The notes under the pieces: model-generated
Databases searched by the model: none
Told to the model about the DNA's origin: nothing
The model's input: only the letters and a program-made list of their open reading frames with translations
Assembly (NCBI GenBank): GCA_036362985.1
Contig: JAYGXS010000002.1
Coordinates: forward strand, 88,894,094 to 88,958,093
Source: Ligula intestinalis
Lineage: Eukaryota > Platyhelminthes > Cestoda > Diphyllobothriidea > Diphyllobothriidae
Direction: 5' to 3'
Length of the DNA stretch: 64,000 bases
In this document: positions 52,500 to 64,000 of the stretch, piece after piece
How positions within the stretch are numbered: position 1 is the first letter of the stretch
Layout of the letters: each line of letters opens with the position of its first letter
Program-made: the position numbers and the translations under genes

Positions 52500-53755
52500 T
52501 CACCTTCTAAGTGCCGATACATGTGCTTTGGGCCTAAAAGGCTGCCACAACCTGTTATTTTTCAAGGTTACCCAATGACTGAATGTTCCAGTATCAAGGA
52601 CCTAGGATTAAGCTACACAAATAAATTAGACCTTTCTCCTCACGCCGATAAAATGACAGCCAAAGCCGCACAGATTTGCGGCTTTATTTCTTATAATTTC
52701 TATCTTCCTGAAATGAAATTAAGACTTTATCGTATGTTCGTGCTCCCCATCTTAGAATACTGTTGCCCCTTTTTCGGTCTCATGAAGGAAGGTAGCCGTT
52801 CAAAAATTGAACAAATTCAAAGAACGTTCACACGAAAACTGCTGTATCCGACAGCCTCTAATACTTGCTACTCAAATAGGTGTCAATTAACAAAACTAAG
52901 GTTCCTTTCGGTCAGGAGATTGGAAGCAGGCTTTTGTCTCCTTTTTTCGGCTTAATAATAGCTCAAATTTATCCAGGACTTCTGTCATTACCGCCGTCAG
53001 CCGTCCCTACAACCTAAGAAACTCGGCACTTGTTATACTCCCTCCTGCATCTTCCTCATGTAAACGCTCTTTGTTTTTTGCTTCCAGCTATAGCTTTCTT
53101 TGGAATAACTTGCCAATCGAAATTAGGTCGTTAACTAGACTGTCTGCTTTTAAACGGAGACTGCACATTTATCTTAACACTGATTCTATTAACATTCTAT
53201 TCTCCACATCTTTTCCGAGCAGCTTTCTCCATGACCCCGAGAAAGGACCATCGGAAATTTAGGAGATCCGCTTGAAACTATTCTCTCTGCCTCGTGTCCC
53301 CCGAGAACCTAGATATTTCCATTAACCACCGCTGAATCAAACGAAGCCACGCGGAAGTACTCAGTCTAAAATGCAGCAGTTTCGTTGAATACTCACCTTC
53401 ATCAGACCACCCACACCTATTTCTGCTCTACTAATATGTTCCTACAACTATCTTCCTAAGCAGATTTTTTCTCTTGCACACTTTTTGAACATGAAGGCCC
53501 GTTGAACACTGTCTCCATTTTCACTGTAAGAGTTTTTTTAACTGCCATAAGTTTTCGTTTTTAGTTCAAAATTACCTGCAAAACATTGCTAAATGCTGCC
53601 CCAAAAGGACAATTTCTGCTGACATTATTCCGATTTTCTACGTCTACTTGCACATATTGTCAAATTATTTTTTTAAATTTTTATTTTTTCGAAATTAACT
53701 TTGTATAGATAGTGCCGTACCGGCGCTAAAAATTTTAAATTCCAAATTCAAAATA
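52500..53755 (+). mobile_element. CR1/Jockey-like LINE 3' fragment
   Basis: Frame 52521-52955 has the RT thumb region: IKDLGLSYTNKLDLSPHADK, AAQICGFIS, LYRMFVLPILEYCCPFFG, RRLEAGFCLL. A further segment (53071-53262) has FLWNNLPIEIRSL. The element ends in a hairpin (53711-53727) and an AT-rich tail. The 5' part is lost at the gap. Confidence 0.85.
53711..53727 (+). other. 3'-terminal hairpin of the CR1-like LINE
   Basis: AGTGCCG-TAC-CGGCGCT: a 7-bp stem (one G-T pair) with a 3-nt loop, followed by an AAATTTTAAATTCC-type tail. Confidence 0.65.
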
Positions 53756-53759
53756 AGAA

Positions 53760-56526
53760 CACATGTCTAAACATGTCCATAAATGGCAATACAAGTCCTA
53801 CCTCAACGATCCACAGTAGTAAACCAGTGTTAGATTATTTCCCCCGAACAACCCAGAATAGACCACCATTCCCAAACAGAATTGCATATCAAAACGAATA
53901 TCCCTATTTAAATGCACACCCTCAAATGACACCTAACCCCTTCTCTCAACCCATGTATCCTAGCCCATACACAAGACGACCACCGCACACCCAACCCTTT
54001 CAATATAACACACACACTCAAATCACACCTTGCACAACACCATACCCTCCGATAGTTACACAATGCCATTGAATTCCATCACTCTCATAACTAATTTTTC
54101 CCAATAATGCACAATTCGCCACAAATAGTCCAACACCACCATATTATCCACCAATCACACAATTCCCACACATGAGCCCTCAACACAATCAAACAAGTAA
54201 TAGGAATCCATTTTTTTCACAACAGATTCCAGCTTTTGTATCCGACACCATAAGTGTTGCTCTTATTTATGCTAGATCGATAGTAAACAAAGTTCCATGA
54301 CTTAGGACTTTTATTGACACACACAATCCCAATAAAGTCTTTTTAACAGAAACATGGGTAAACGAATCAACCTCTAATGCTTCACTTTTTAAAGCAAACT
54401 ACACCTTCTATAGACAGGACCGTGCTAATAAATGAGGAGGAGGGTATATGATCTACATTAGATCTACCATAGAGCAGAATGGCTTTGAGGTTCTTCAGGA
54501 GATGTTCAATGGTGAAGCGTGCTTCGCTATAATAACATCCAAGACCCTTAAAGCATTCTAATTGGTGTTTGTGCACCCCTCCGGAATGTAGTAAAGATGA
54601 CACGGGCCTTAAAAATCCACAAGATATTCTATCAAATATCCAAACCGAATATGAGATAATTGCAGGAGATTTAAACTGTCCAGAAATAAACTGGACAGAA
54701 CTATCAGCCCCATCCAGACATGATGAATTATTATCATCAATTGTGTTTTATAACTGGACGCAAATAATAAGCAAACCAACCAGGGGAAAAAATATACTCG
54801 ATTTTATTCTCACCAATGATATCTGGCCCTTATATACGCACTACGACAGCTTAAGCTTTGATAGTGATCATAAGAAAATAATAGCAGTGCTACCTCTTAA
54901 CATTAAAATAAGACCTGATCCTAGTTACGCTTCTATAAACCCAAACAATCTTGACATTGAATCTATGAATAACTACATTAGGTCATTGGAGTGGAGCTCT
55001 TTCCTCCTAACAGCATCCCCTCTAGAAGCTGTAAACATATTATATGCCACCCTTAATTTAATTCGAGATGCCCTAATTGACGAGAGATCCCCATGTAAGA
55101 AATCACTTATCCCAAACTTTCTTTCCAAACGGCTAAAAAACTTAAAAAACAACTCCATGACCCATGTATTAGTTATCTATCTATGCTTAGATGCATATCA
55201 GAGATTCACGAGTTAGCCCAGAACATTGAAACAAATAAGACGATAGCAGCAGAACATCGGGCAATCGAGTCCCCAGAAGGGACAGCCCAAATCTTCAGGC
55301 AACAAATAAATAATCATCAAAAACAAGGCCCCCAAATCATGCTTGATGACCAAGGAATAGTAATAACAAATGACATCCAAATAGCAAATCTTTTTAACGA
55401 GTATTTCTCAACCAACTATTCAGTCGAGGAAGAACCAATCCCCCAACCAACAGAAATGACGGCACTAGCATTAAAAGAGATATTGTTTAACGAAGAAACT
55501 GTGAAGAAAGCTATCCGCCAACTGTCCAATTCCACATCATATGGAACGGATACAATCCCTGCTTGCATACTGAGACATATGACATATGCCCCAATACTTC
55601 TGTCTAACCTTTTCTCGTTACTGCAGTCAAATGGAACTTATCCAGAAATATGGAAAAAATCATGCATCACCCCAATTTACAAAAACGGAAATCGGTTCAA
55701 TGCCCAAAATTATCGTGGTGTTCACCGAACATCGGTTTTAGCAAAAATCGTAGCAAAAATAATTTAAAACCAAATGTTAGACCATCTGACGAATGTAAAT
55801 CTCATACATCCCTCTCAACATGCCTGTTTACCTAAAAAGTCATGTCAGTCCTGCCATCTCACTTTCTTGGAATTTGTCTCCAGAAATCGAGATGATGGGA
55901 ACATGGTAGCTACAGTTCCCCATAAAAGACTGATCGTGAAGCTAGTGAGTCACGGGATTCGCCCCCCTCCTTGATTTCCTCAAATCCTATCTTCAAAACC
56001 GATTCCAAGTAGTACAACTTCGAAATGTAGTATCAGAACCAGCTCATATAAGCAGTGGTGTTTTTCAAGGCACTATCCTAGGTCCCCTCTTATTTCTCAT
56101 TTACATTCATGAGTTATCCACGATATCAACCTCTGCCAAAACATTTTGATATGCAGATGACTTAAAACTTGCATATGCCTATAACAAAAATTCTATAAGT
56201 AGTGTGCATAGAACAATTGAATTAGACCTTCAAAAACTAAACGACTGGAGTTTTCAGGGGCAAATGCCGTTTTCACCAACAAAATGTCATCTCATTATTT
56301 TTTGGACCACTAAAACTTCCTCCCATAATGTTTAGTGGTCAAGAAATAAAAGAGCTAACATCTTTAAAAGATTAAGGTCTTAGCTATTCTAATACTCTTG
56401 AATTATCCCCACAGGTTAAACAAATCGCACCAAAAGCCAATCGACTATGTGGATTCATAAGTAAAAATTTCACATTAATTACACTTAAGACTAAACTTTA
56501 CAAAATGTACGTTTTACCTATTCTAG
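53760..56526 (+). mobile_element. CR1-like LINE 'D', 5' portion, interrupted by LINE 'C'
   Basis: Order: a Pro/Thr/Tyr-rich ORF1 tail (53773-54072); endonuclease pieces (YARSIVNKVP, ETWVNES, IIAGDLNCPEINW, SDHKKIIAV); RT (SYGTDTIPACI, NYRGVHRTSVLAKI, PHKRLIVKLVSHGIRPP, SSGVFQGTILGPLLF, YADDLKLAY near 56150). Motif A with its catalytic Asp is deleted just before PHKRL. The frame stops at YVLPILD where the tail of LINE C begins; the rest continues at 62214. Confidence 0.8.
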
Positions 56527-56553
56527 ATTAAATAAATAAATTTTATGTTTTAA

Positions 56554-56566
56554 GGCCCGGAGGGCC
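56554..56566 (-). other. 3'-terminal hairpin of LINE C
   Basis: On the minus strand GGCCC-TCC-GGGCC inside TTTGCAATGACGAGGCCCTC...; followed by TAAAACATAAAATTTATTTA. Matches 63594-63606. Confidence 0.8.
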
Positions 56567-57539
56567 TCGTCATTGCAAACTTAGTTCTGTGGAACAATAA
56601 ATACAAAGTTGATAAATACTGCTCTCCATGAAACAACCACATAGACAGCGGGAGCGTTTAGAAGTGTTTTTAGATTAATGAATATCAACCAACATATCGT
56701 CGTTCTAAAATAGTAGTCAACGCATGGTGAACTAAGGAGGAAGCAGTGAAAAAACCTCCTACCATTTAAGCTGGGGCGGAGTTCACCGAACCCCCGCTTA
56801 AAAAAACAAAACGTAGGAGAAAAAACTGCTTTAAAAATTTGAGGGGTTGGTTGAGAGGATTGATTGTAGTGCAAATGAGACAGGACTGTTGATGAGAACG
56901 AATGAGGGTTGGAAACGCTTTTTGTAATTGGAGAAATCATATAACAGCAGAGGCTGTCATTCACCATTGTTACACTGCCCGACTGGCTTCATGATCAACC
57001 ATCAGGGAGATGAGACCGGAGGAGGCCATCGCGGACAACAGAGTCAGGAAGATGAGGGAACGGCAGAGGTCACCTGATCATCAACGAAACGCCAGAGCTG
57101 TGACCTTGTAGACTGCGGAGTTTAGCAACGATCTGTCGAAAATAGCAGAACCACCACGAGCATGACTAAAGACCATGAAGTCTATCGTGAGGGTTGTAAA
57201 ACGAAGAATGGAGAAAACGGCAATTATGACTGGACAGAGAAGTTGACGAAACATCGTTGCAAATATCAGTCAAAGGAGGAAGAAATAGACATATATGGAA
57301 AAACATTTGATATAAACATAACCACCTCAGATACCAGGGGGAACCTTTTCAAAGTCCAAAAGTTGTGTGTTTGGGAAGGAGGCGGATAACAAGGACTTTA
57401 TATATTTCGAAGTTAAGTGTTTACGTAATTTGACTTTAAAAAACTGCTAAGTTCGACGACAGCCTAATTTCGAGTGGAATATTATTCCAGAGGAAGACAT
57501 ATTTAGAGGCAAAGAAGTGAAAATGGTTCAAAGTGGAGC

Positions 57540-60206
57540 TTAAGGGGGTGCAATAATCCTGGAGGAATTACGAGAGGCATAAGGTCTATCTGCGGGTATG
57601 AGAGCGTTGATTCTTGGAAGGTTAGGGGTAGAGTTTACGCGAAAGAGGAAACAGAGGCCCGCTTCGAGTCTTCTGACCCAAAGAAATGTCATATTCGCTA
57701 ACTGACATCTCTCCGTATAAGAAAGAGTGGATCGAGGAAGAGCGAATATTTTGCGAGTAAATACCCTCTGTAAATTTTCAAACTTACTGCGGTCCAAAGC
57801 ATTCATGAGACCAAAGAGGGGACAGCCGTATTATAGGATGGGTAGAGCATACATGCGATAAAGTTTTAACTCTATTTCCAGCAGGAAGAAATTGTGTGAT
57901 GTAAAACCACATATCTGTGCAGCCTTCGCAGATATTCGATCCGCATGAGGCGACAATGCTAGTTTATTTGTGTAGCTTAGACCTAAGTCCTTTATAGTGG
58001 ATCGTTCCAAAAGTGGAGTTTTTTGAAAGACTAGGGGATGGGGGAGCTTGGCGGGACCAAAACACATGAAACTACACTTGGATGGAGAAAATTCCATCTG
58101 CCAGGTCGCACTCCAACGTGAGAGTGTATGTAGGTCCACATTTATTTTATCAACGCATATACTTGCCGTGTCCTTAGAAAATGAGTATATGCATTTGAGA
58201 TCGTCTGCATAAATGAGATTGTGTGAATTGTTTAGAACAGTCGTGATTTCGTTGATGTATAGAATGAAGAGTAAAGGAAACAAGGCAGTGCCTTGAAAAA
58301 TGCCCCTCGTAATCAGCTGAGAAGTGGAGTAACTATTACCTACTAGGACCTTCTGGCTGCTGTTAGACAAGTAGGAGCCGATGAAGTCGATGAGAGGGGG
58401 ACGGATGCCAATGGCTTCCAATTTTACCAGAAGCCATCTGTGCGGTACCTTGTCGAAGGCTTTGCTCAGGTCAAAGTAGATAACAACCACGGATTGCTGT
58501 TCGTTATGGAGGGAAGTGACGTGGTTAAGAAAAGCTAAGTGACACGTATCGCATGATCTTCCAGGTAGAAAACCACGCTGCGAGTCGCTTAAAAGCTTAT
58601 CTTTTAGGCAAAAATCGAGAATTTGATTAAAAATTATCTTCTCCAGAAGTTGAGCTAGGGCCGGGGTTTTATGAACACCGCGGTAGTTATTTATGTCTGA
58701 ACGAAATCCTGATTTAAAGACTGGAAGAATAATGGATGTCTTCCAAGTGTCAGGAAAGTAACCACTTAAGAGATAGACTGAAAATATATGGCTAAGTAAT
58801 TTGTGAAAGGTCAACACTCTTTTGATAACTGAATTGGGGATACCATCAGTTCCCAAAGAGTGCGAGTTTTTCAAACAATTATATGCTAACGAATTAATTC
58901 TATGGAGAAATTAATGTTCCCAAGCGTATTGTCTGAGTATGGTTGAAACGATGGGACCGGTTCGGATTCTGTCGTAAAATGCTTCGCAAAGAAAGCATTG
59001 AATAGTTCAGCCTTATCAGACTCATCTAGTAAAAATGTTTTATTTTCATTAAGCAATGAGGGCATTTCAATTTCTCGTTTTGCGAAGGACCTACGACGAA
59101 ACAGTTGTGCAATCGATTTTTGCAGAGTTTGACTCGCTCAGGGCGCAGGATTTCCTGTGCTGGTCACGTGCAAGACGAATCTTTGACGCTTATTCAAAGA
59201 TCTCTGCGATCCTACGATGCACAGGCAGCGAACTAGTAGATCTATCTTTCAGCTGCTTCCTCAATTTCTTTAGTCTGGGCAAAAGAAAATGAGGGACGAT
59301 CGATTCTGGTGTGTAGGGTTTCGCAATTTTAGTGGGCACAAATTGTAGCATTTTATTCGAAATGACTGACATTAGCTCAGAAAGATATGCAGCTTCGTTA
59401 GTAGAAGAGAGGCTCTGCCAATCTAATGAGTCAAGAAAATTGTTGATTGAGCTAATATCTGCGAGGTCATACGCATAATAGTTACGGCTAGCACTAGCTT
59501 TTTCCATAGAAGGAAGCGGAAGGCAACAATGAATTAATGTGTGGTCACTTTGGAAGATGTCCTGCTTAAAATCAACGAAGAAAGGGGCAATACCATTTGT
59601 GAAAATCAGATCTAGGATATGATTCTGTCTTGTTGGAGAACTAACCAGTTGAGACCAGTCAGAAAAATTAATGGTATATAGGAAAGGCTGAAATCTAGGT
59701 GGACAATAGTTTGAAAGCCAGTTGATTATAGGAAAATAAAAATCTCCAGCAATAATTTTAACTTCAAAAGTGGATTCTGAAATAAACTTGAATATTTCAC
59801 ACAAATTTGTATCTTCTTCAGATGAAGAGTTAGGAGGATTATATACACATCCGATAATCGCCTTTTGCCGGGGCGACAGGATAATAGAGGCGAAACAGTA
59901 ATTTCCAGAGAAGGGCGTGCTATTTAGATAAAACGGAAAGTGTCTAAATGACGTTCTAATATAGAGAAGTCAACCACCACCACGCTTATTAATGCCATCG
60001 TGACGATAGAAATCATACTCGTTTATGATAAGGGAGGAGTCAGTAATAATTTGATGGGTCCAAGATTCTGCTATGCATATAACATCGGGCATCATCTCGA
60101 AAGCGATAGCTCGAAGTTGAGCCATTTTATTTATAACGTACTTGGCATTAAGCACTATGACATCTAGTGTGTTTCGAGTGACAGGACTATGGCTATCGTT
60201 ATTCAT
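57540..60206 (-). pseudogene. LINE C ORF2 (endonuclease and reverse transcriptase)
   Basis: Almost one frame: stops are TGA (59970), TAA (59190) and TAA (57831), plus a compensated frameshift at about 59110-58880. Endonuclease: LNAKYVINKMAQL, AESWTH, YDFYRHDG, IIAGDFYFPIINW and FQSDHTLI; the usual active-site Asn of GDFN is Tyr. RT: SLGTDGIPNSVI, NNYRGVHKTPALAQL, YFDLSKAFDKVPH (motif A), FQGTALFPLLF, IYADDLKCIY (motif C), then the thumb and RRLEAGLCFLF. The polymerase catalytic residues are all present. Confidence 0.85.
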
Positions 60207-60209
60207 AAA

Positions 60210-61684
60210 AAAGAATTTGAATGTGGGTAGGCAAACTGTAGGCCGTTATTATTTGTGGAATAAGTACTGACGGGTATGGAGCTGTTAGCATACGGGTAGC
60301 CAACAATGGATGGCTGATAAGATAGATATCTAGGGGCCTCACTTTCTGGCAAGGAAAAATGGGGGGAGGATGTACCAAAATAAGCTTCTGAGGCGTTTGG
60401 GAGGAATGGGATGAGGTAAGAAAACATGTAGAAGTTTTCACGTTTGGGTAGCAGGGGATAGGTAAAGAAACTGAAAAGGGACCGGTGACATAATATAAGT
60501 GTTGGATCGCTCGCGTAAGTACAAGTGGTCTTAATCAGTGAATGTCCTGTACGGCAACTCCGATTAGATTTAATACTATACCAGTTTGGGTTACTGCCAT
60601 GACGTGGTTCGGGCCCGGCCTGTTCAATAACGCATTATACGGGGGAATAATATGTCTCCTACAGTCAAGGGAGGAGCTAGGTTGTGGTGGGGAAGTGCTC
60701 GGCCTAAACGCTTTCGACGGTGTTGGCTACATTCTTGATGAGCTGGTTGTCGAATTAGAGGCAGCGGAATTTATCAATCGTTGGACAGAGAATGTATTTC
60801 GACTAGTTTTAATCGTATTAGATGACGGAGCGGCGGGCCTTGACGGTCCCGACATCAAGAGGGATGGGCTAACTGGTGCACTGATGTTTATGGACCCATG
60901 ACTAGACATTTGGGAGGTAGGGATAGCAGGTGTACTGACGGTTATGGGACTATGAATGGACTTCTGGGAGGCAGGGATAACGGGTGCACTGACGTTAGTG
61001 GGTGTATGGCCAGGTATGCGGAGGGGAGGATTAGTGAGTGCATTTACCCTATCGAGACTACGAACAGATTTAGAAATTGTAGGCTGAGAAGTCATTGGTT
61101 TATTGGAGTGGAGAGCCGTATTTCTTCGCTCCATTGGTGTAAGATCTTGACAGCGGAAACTTTTAGTCATTTCTAAATATCGGGAAATGCGACCTCGTGA
61201 GCAAAGATTGAGTCCACCTCGATCGGTGAAAACAATTTAACTAGGCTGGGCGGGTTTTTGCTACGCGATTGGAGGCGTTTGGCTTCTGCAATTTTGTAGT
61301 TGAAACCACCCGAACATAGAAAATATTTTGCAATATCCAAAGTGCGACTTAATGTGAAGGCATTTTTTAGTATAAAGTTAAAGCTTCGCTTTTGTCTATC
61401 AAAAGCTTCCGTGGTTATAAGATAGACGAGGGAGTCTAACTTTTTACAATCTTGCGAGGGCTCATTTGATAACTTACGATCAAACAGATTGCCTAGTATT
61501 GACAAAACAGAACCAAACTTCATCATGAATTCATTTCAGTTCTGTAATGCAGATAAATCAATTTGCTTAGCCTTGACAATGGGCTGCATGTTAATATCAA
61601 GGCATTTACTAATAGGCGTGGTCAGGCACCGCTTGGGTCTGGGAGCGGATATCTTACGATGAGCTATAGTTTTCATTCTCATAA
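60210..61684 (-). pseudogene. LINE C ORF1 (nucleic-acid-binding type, low complexity)
   Basis: Segments: MKTIAHRKISAPRPKRCL to a TGA at about 61541, continuing MMKFGSVLSILGNLFDRK (61526-61173); a frameshift to MTKSFRCQDLTPMERR; then a Ser/Pro/Thr-rich region with loosely repeated SAPV-P, STPAIPTSQ motifs (61170-60727) and a Pro-rich end. There is no zinc knuckle or esterase motif I can see. ORF1 proteins of such LINEs usually bind element RNA. Confidence 0.6.
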
Positions 61685-62213
61685 TTTTGTTGGAAATCTG
61701 CTTTAAATGTAAGATGATTTATACAAATTCAGCCTATATGATTTTACCGCAGCTGGTTGTTAAAATCTCTTAAAATTGCTTGGCAAACTGTATTAGTTAT
61801 TACGTTCAAAAAAAAACTGTTGACATGATTTTCAGATTATGACTTACGACAAATAATCAGAGGGAACTTAACAAATGCTGTAGCTAATATTTTAATAAGC
61901 ACTTGAAATTTATTTGAAAAAGTGTATTCAATATTGGGAAACGACTCAGCCTTTGAAGGTCTCGAGAATATTCTGATCTTGACGATTTCTTTTACTAGGC
62001 CGCGAATTTGCTGGTTTGAAGAGGTTGAGTTCGGTTTAAAGAGGTTGCGTCTCGGTAGAATTGTCCACTCAAGAAAAATAATTCCAGCGGTGCAGAAAAA
62101 TTTTTTTACGAACGGTTGCAGCCGCAATATCCTAGATCGTAATTGATGGGGGATATCGATGTAGAATTGTCCTAGGAGGAGTGAGGGGAAATATAGACTG
62201 TGATCTTGTAGGG

Positions 62214-63635
62214 TATCAGATATTGCTCAATATTTTTCGATACCATGTCATCAGATGACAGATAGAAACTAGAAAAAATCCAGCGAAGGTTTACCAGAGT
62301 TCTGTGTAAACGCGATGACGCCCGAGACTCCTATTCAATAATGTACAATAGATATGGTCTAAAACCCCTCTGGCAAAGGCGACTCCAAAATGGTTTAACT
62401 TTCATTTTTAAAGTGACACATAATCAGAACATCCTTAGCAATAATATGTTAACAAATCAAAACGGTTCTCGTCCCACTAGAAAAAAACCAGCATACAATT
62501 CATAACTCTAAAGCGAAGACGGCCCAGCGATCAAATTTCTACACCATAAGATATGCGATCATATGGATTGCCCTGCCCAACGATATTCGCAAAAGCCACA
62601 GTTTAGCCGAATTTAGAAGAAATACCAAGCAGTCCTTCTCAAATGAAATGACGCATATATTTCTGAACAAAACAGGACACTTTGCAAACCAGTTCTTTGA
62701 CATCCAATTCGGACCAAAAGGGATCTAACGGTCCAGGAGAGTTCCCGCACATTTTGGGGAAAACTGGCCACTGCTGGAGGCTTTCCAGTCGACAGTTTCC
62801 AACGCTGATCAAATCAAAGCTTCAGCAAAATTGTGCCTTGCCTCCTTTTCTAATCCTTAAAAATCAAATCAAAAACAAAAACTAAGAACAATTTATCGAT
62901 TCCAATATTCTGCGACTAAAATCTCAATATTTATAAAAAATTATTATGAAAGAAAATAATTTTCTCTTCAACTATACTAAAATATGTATTGTTTCCTCTT
63001 AAAATGTATCGGAAGTATCAATACTTATGATGTAAATCTCAATCGCACTTAGATATTCGACAACCGAAAGGCCAAGTGTCTTCTGCTGATTCACTTGAAT
63101 GACGATGGTGCTTCGCAGCTGCCTCGACCCACCTCAGACATCTGCAACGTCCCATCTAATTATCAAACTTGTGCCAATGGACAACGATTGTAATCTCCGT
63201 ATCGAGCAGACCCATGCATACGGAAGATGTGATTCCTCAGCTGATTTTTTCGCCTTCAAACTGACCGCGGATAAGTATACCTCAGTTAAAAGAGATGACA
63301 GTTTTTTCCAGACTCCAAGTATTCTCACTATAGAACCGTAACATGTACAATGTATAGCTAATTTATTTCATGTTTTTCTATATTTGTTCCCTAGAAGTCA
63401 GGTTTTTTTTCACTTAAAACAAACTCCTTATTTCGCACAATATTTACCTAGCAAAAGACCAAAACAAATACAATAGTCACTGCGAAAGAAGGGGTTTGGG
63501 TTAGGTTTTTTCCTGCCTTTAGGGGTTTTTGACGGCGCCAAAGATGTACTTTACAAATAAACCTTATTATTTTTACTTAGTTTGCAATGAGGAGGCCCTC
63601 CGGGCCTAAAATATAAAATTTATTTATTTATTTAT
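62214..63635 (+). mobile_element. CR1-like LINE 'D', 3' portion resumed after LINE 'C'
   Basis: Begins with YCSIFFDTMSSDD (RT thumb, expected directly after YVLPILD at 56526), then LEKIQRRFTRVLC, LKPLWQRRLQNGL, IIWIALPNDIRKSHSLAEF and stop near 62727; a 3' UTR follows, ending in the hairpin and TTTA-repeat tail. A one-base shift separates the two halves. Confidence 0.75.
63594..63606 (+). other. 3'-terminal hairpin of LINE D
   Basis: GGCCC-TCC-GGGCC preceded by TTTGCAATGAGGA and followed by TAAAATATAAAATTTATTTA repeats. Confidence 0.8.
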
Positions 63636-63639
63636 GTTA

Positions 63640-64000
63640 GTTAAGGTTGGCGTTTTCTGTATTCGATGCTAAATGACGACGGTACTTCGGAAATAGTTCT
63701 TAGCTGTCCGGACTGCCCTCAAAGATAATAGTCAAAAGATAGTACAATGCTGCTAAGCAGAGAGGACACCGAATTTCTCCCTGGATTGATGCCTTTCTGC
63801 AGTCCAATTAGAAGAGGCTACTTTTTGAACTGGCCGCAGCTGAATATACATCTGCAGAAGGATCAATCACAAATGCATAAATGATAGACTGTTTTCCAGA
63901 CTGCAAATATTCTTACTCTGAAACCTCTAACACATGTACTGCATGAATATAATATTCCAATTTTGATATTATTGTACCGTTGTAGACAGATTTTCTTCAC
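63640..64000 (+). repeat. Diverged second copy of the LINE D 3' UTR
   Basis: 63660-63960 loosely repeats 63095-63360 (e.g. TTTTCCAGACT-CAA-TATTCT-ACT, ACATGTAC). Runs off the window. Confidence 0.5.

Larger units (their letters stand above)
56527..62213 (-). mobile_element. CR1-like LINE 'C', near full length, nested in LINE 'D'
   Basis: On the minus strand: 5' UTR (62213 to about 61685), ORF1 (61684 to about 60210, broken), ORF2 (60206-57540), a ~1-kb 3' UTR, a terminal hairpin and a TTTA-repeat tail (to 56527). The flanks TTCTAGAT (left) and TATCAGAT (62214-62221) are a plausible decayed 8-bp target duplication. Confidence 0.8.

Noticed and set aside
1..64000. CRISPR arrays, bacterial operons, riboswitches, rRNA
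   Set aside because: No regular spacer arrays, Shine-Dalgarno-linked genes or rRNA-like blocks were seen; the DNA is eukaryotic.

Overview
This is animal nuclear DNA, most likely from a flatworm (Platyhelminthes) and perhaps a tapeworm. There are no prokaryotic operons. The one host gene is split into small exons with consensus GT/AG boundaries. Its 5' part has two introns of only 32 and 35 bp, while all but one of the later introns run to kilobases; that size gradient is characteristic of flatworm genes. Nearly everything else is decayed retrotransposon: Penelope-like, RTE-like, CR1/Jockey-like and RNase H-bearing LINEs. The species assignment is inference.

The host gene lies on the minus strand and fills about 2.6-52.35 kb. 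I read it as NAA25 (MDM20), the non-catalytic TPR-like subunit of the NatB N-terminal acetyltransferase. Fifteen exons were found by eye, about 1,025 codons against roughly 970 in animal NAA25. Reading phases agree across the exon junctions, except that the acceptors of the exons at 12.2 and 10.4 kb each had more than one choice. The first exon or exons are lost beyond a 100-N scaffold gap (52369-52468), and the last exon was not found.

Layout, following the gene from 52 kb down to 2.6 kb: intron 3 holds a pair of tRNA-derived SINEs; intron 4 has nothing recognisable; intron 5 has an inverted pair of RTE-like LINE tails; intron 6 has LINE-B; intron 7 has a possible Gypsy remnant; intron 8 has an inverted-repeat cluster and half of a MITE; intron 9 has a complete long-TIR MITE, an internally deleted LINE with a 14-bp target-site duplication and an RNase H LINE tail; intron 10 has two SINEs; intron 11 has a Penelope-like element with hammerhead ribozymes, a foldback repeat and a palindrome; intron 13 has a second Penelope piece; intron 14 has LINE-A.

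Beyond the gap (52.47-64 kb) lie stacked CR1-like LINEs: a 3' tail (52.5-53.75 kb), then an element running 53.76-56.53 kb and resuming at 62.21-63.64 kb, split by a 5.7-kb relative inserted in the opposite direction.

The most interesting items are: two intact-looking hammerhead ribozyme cores in the terminal repeats of the Penelope element, on the sense strand of a NAA25 intron; a LINE family (A, B and the deleted copy) whose ORF opens with a 2A-like NPGP motif followed by a PHD-type zinc finger; a SINE that appears to share that LINE's 3' end; and a GGCCC/GGGCC hairpin plus TTTA-repeat 3' terminus on the CR1-like family.
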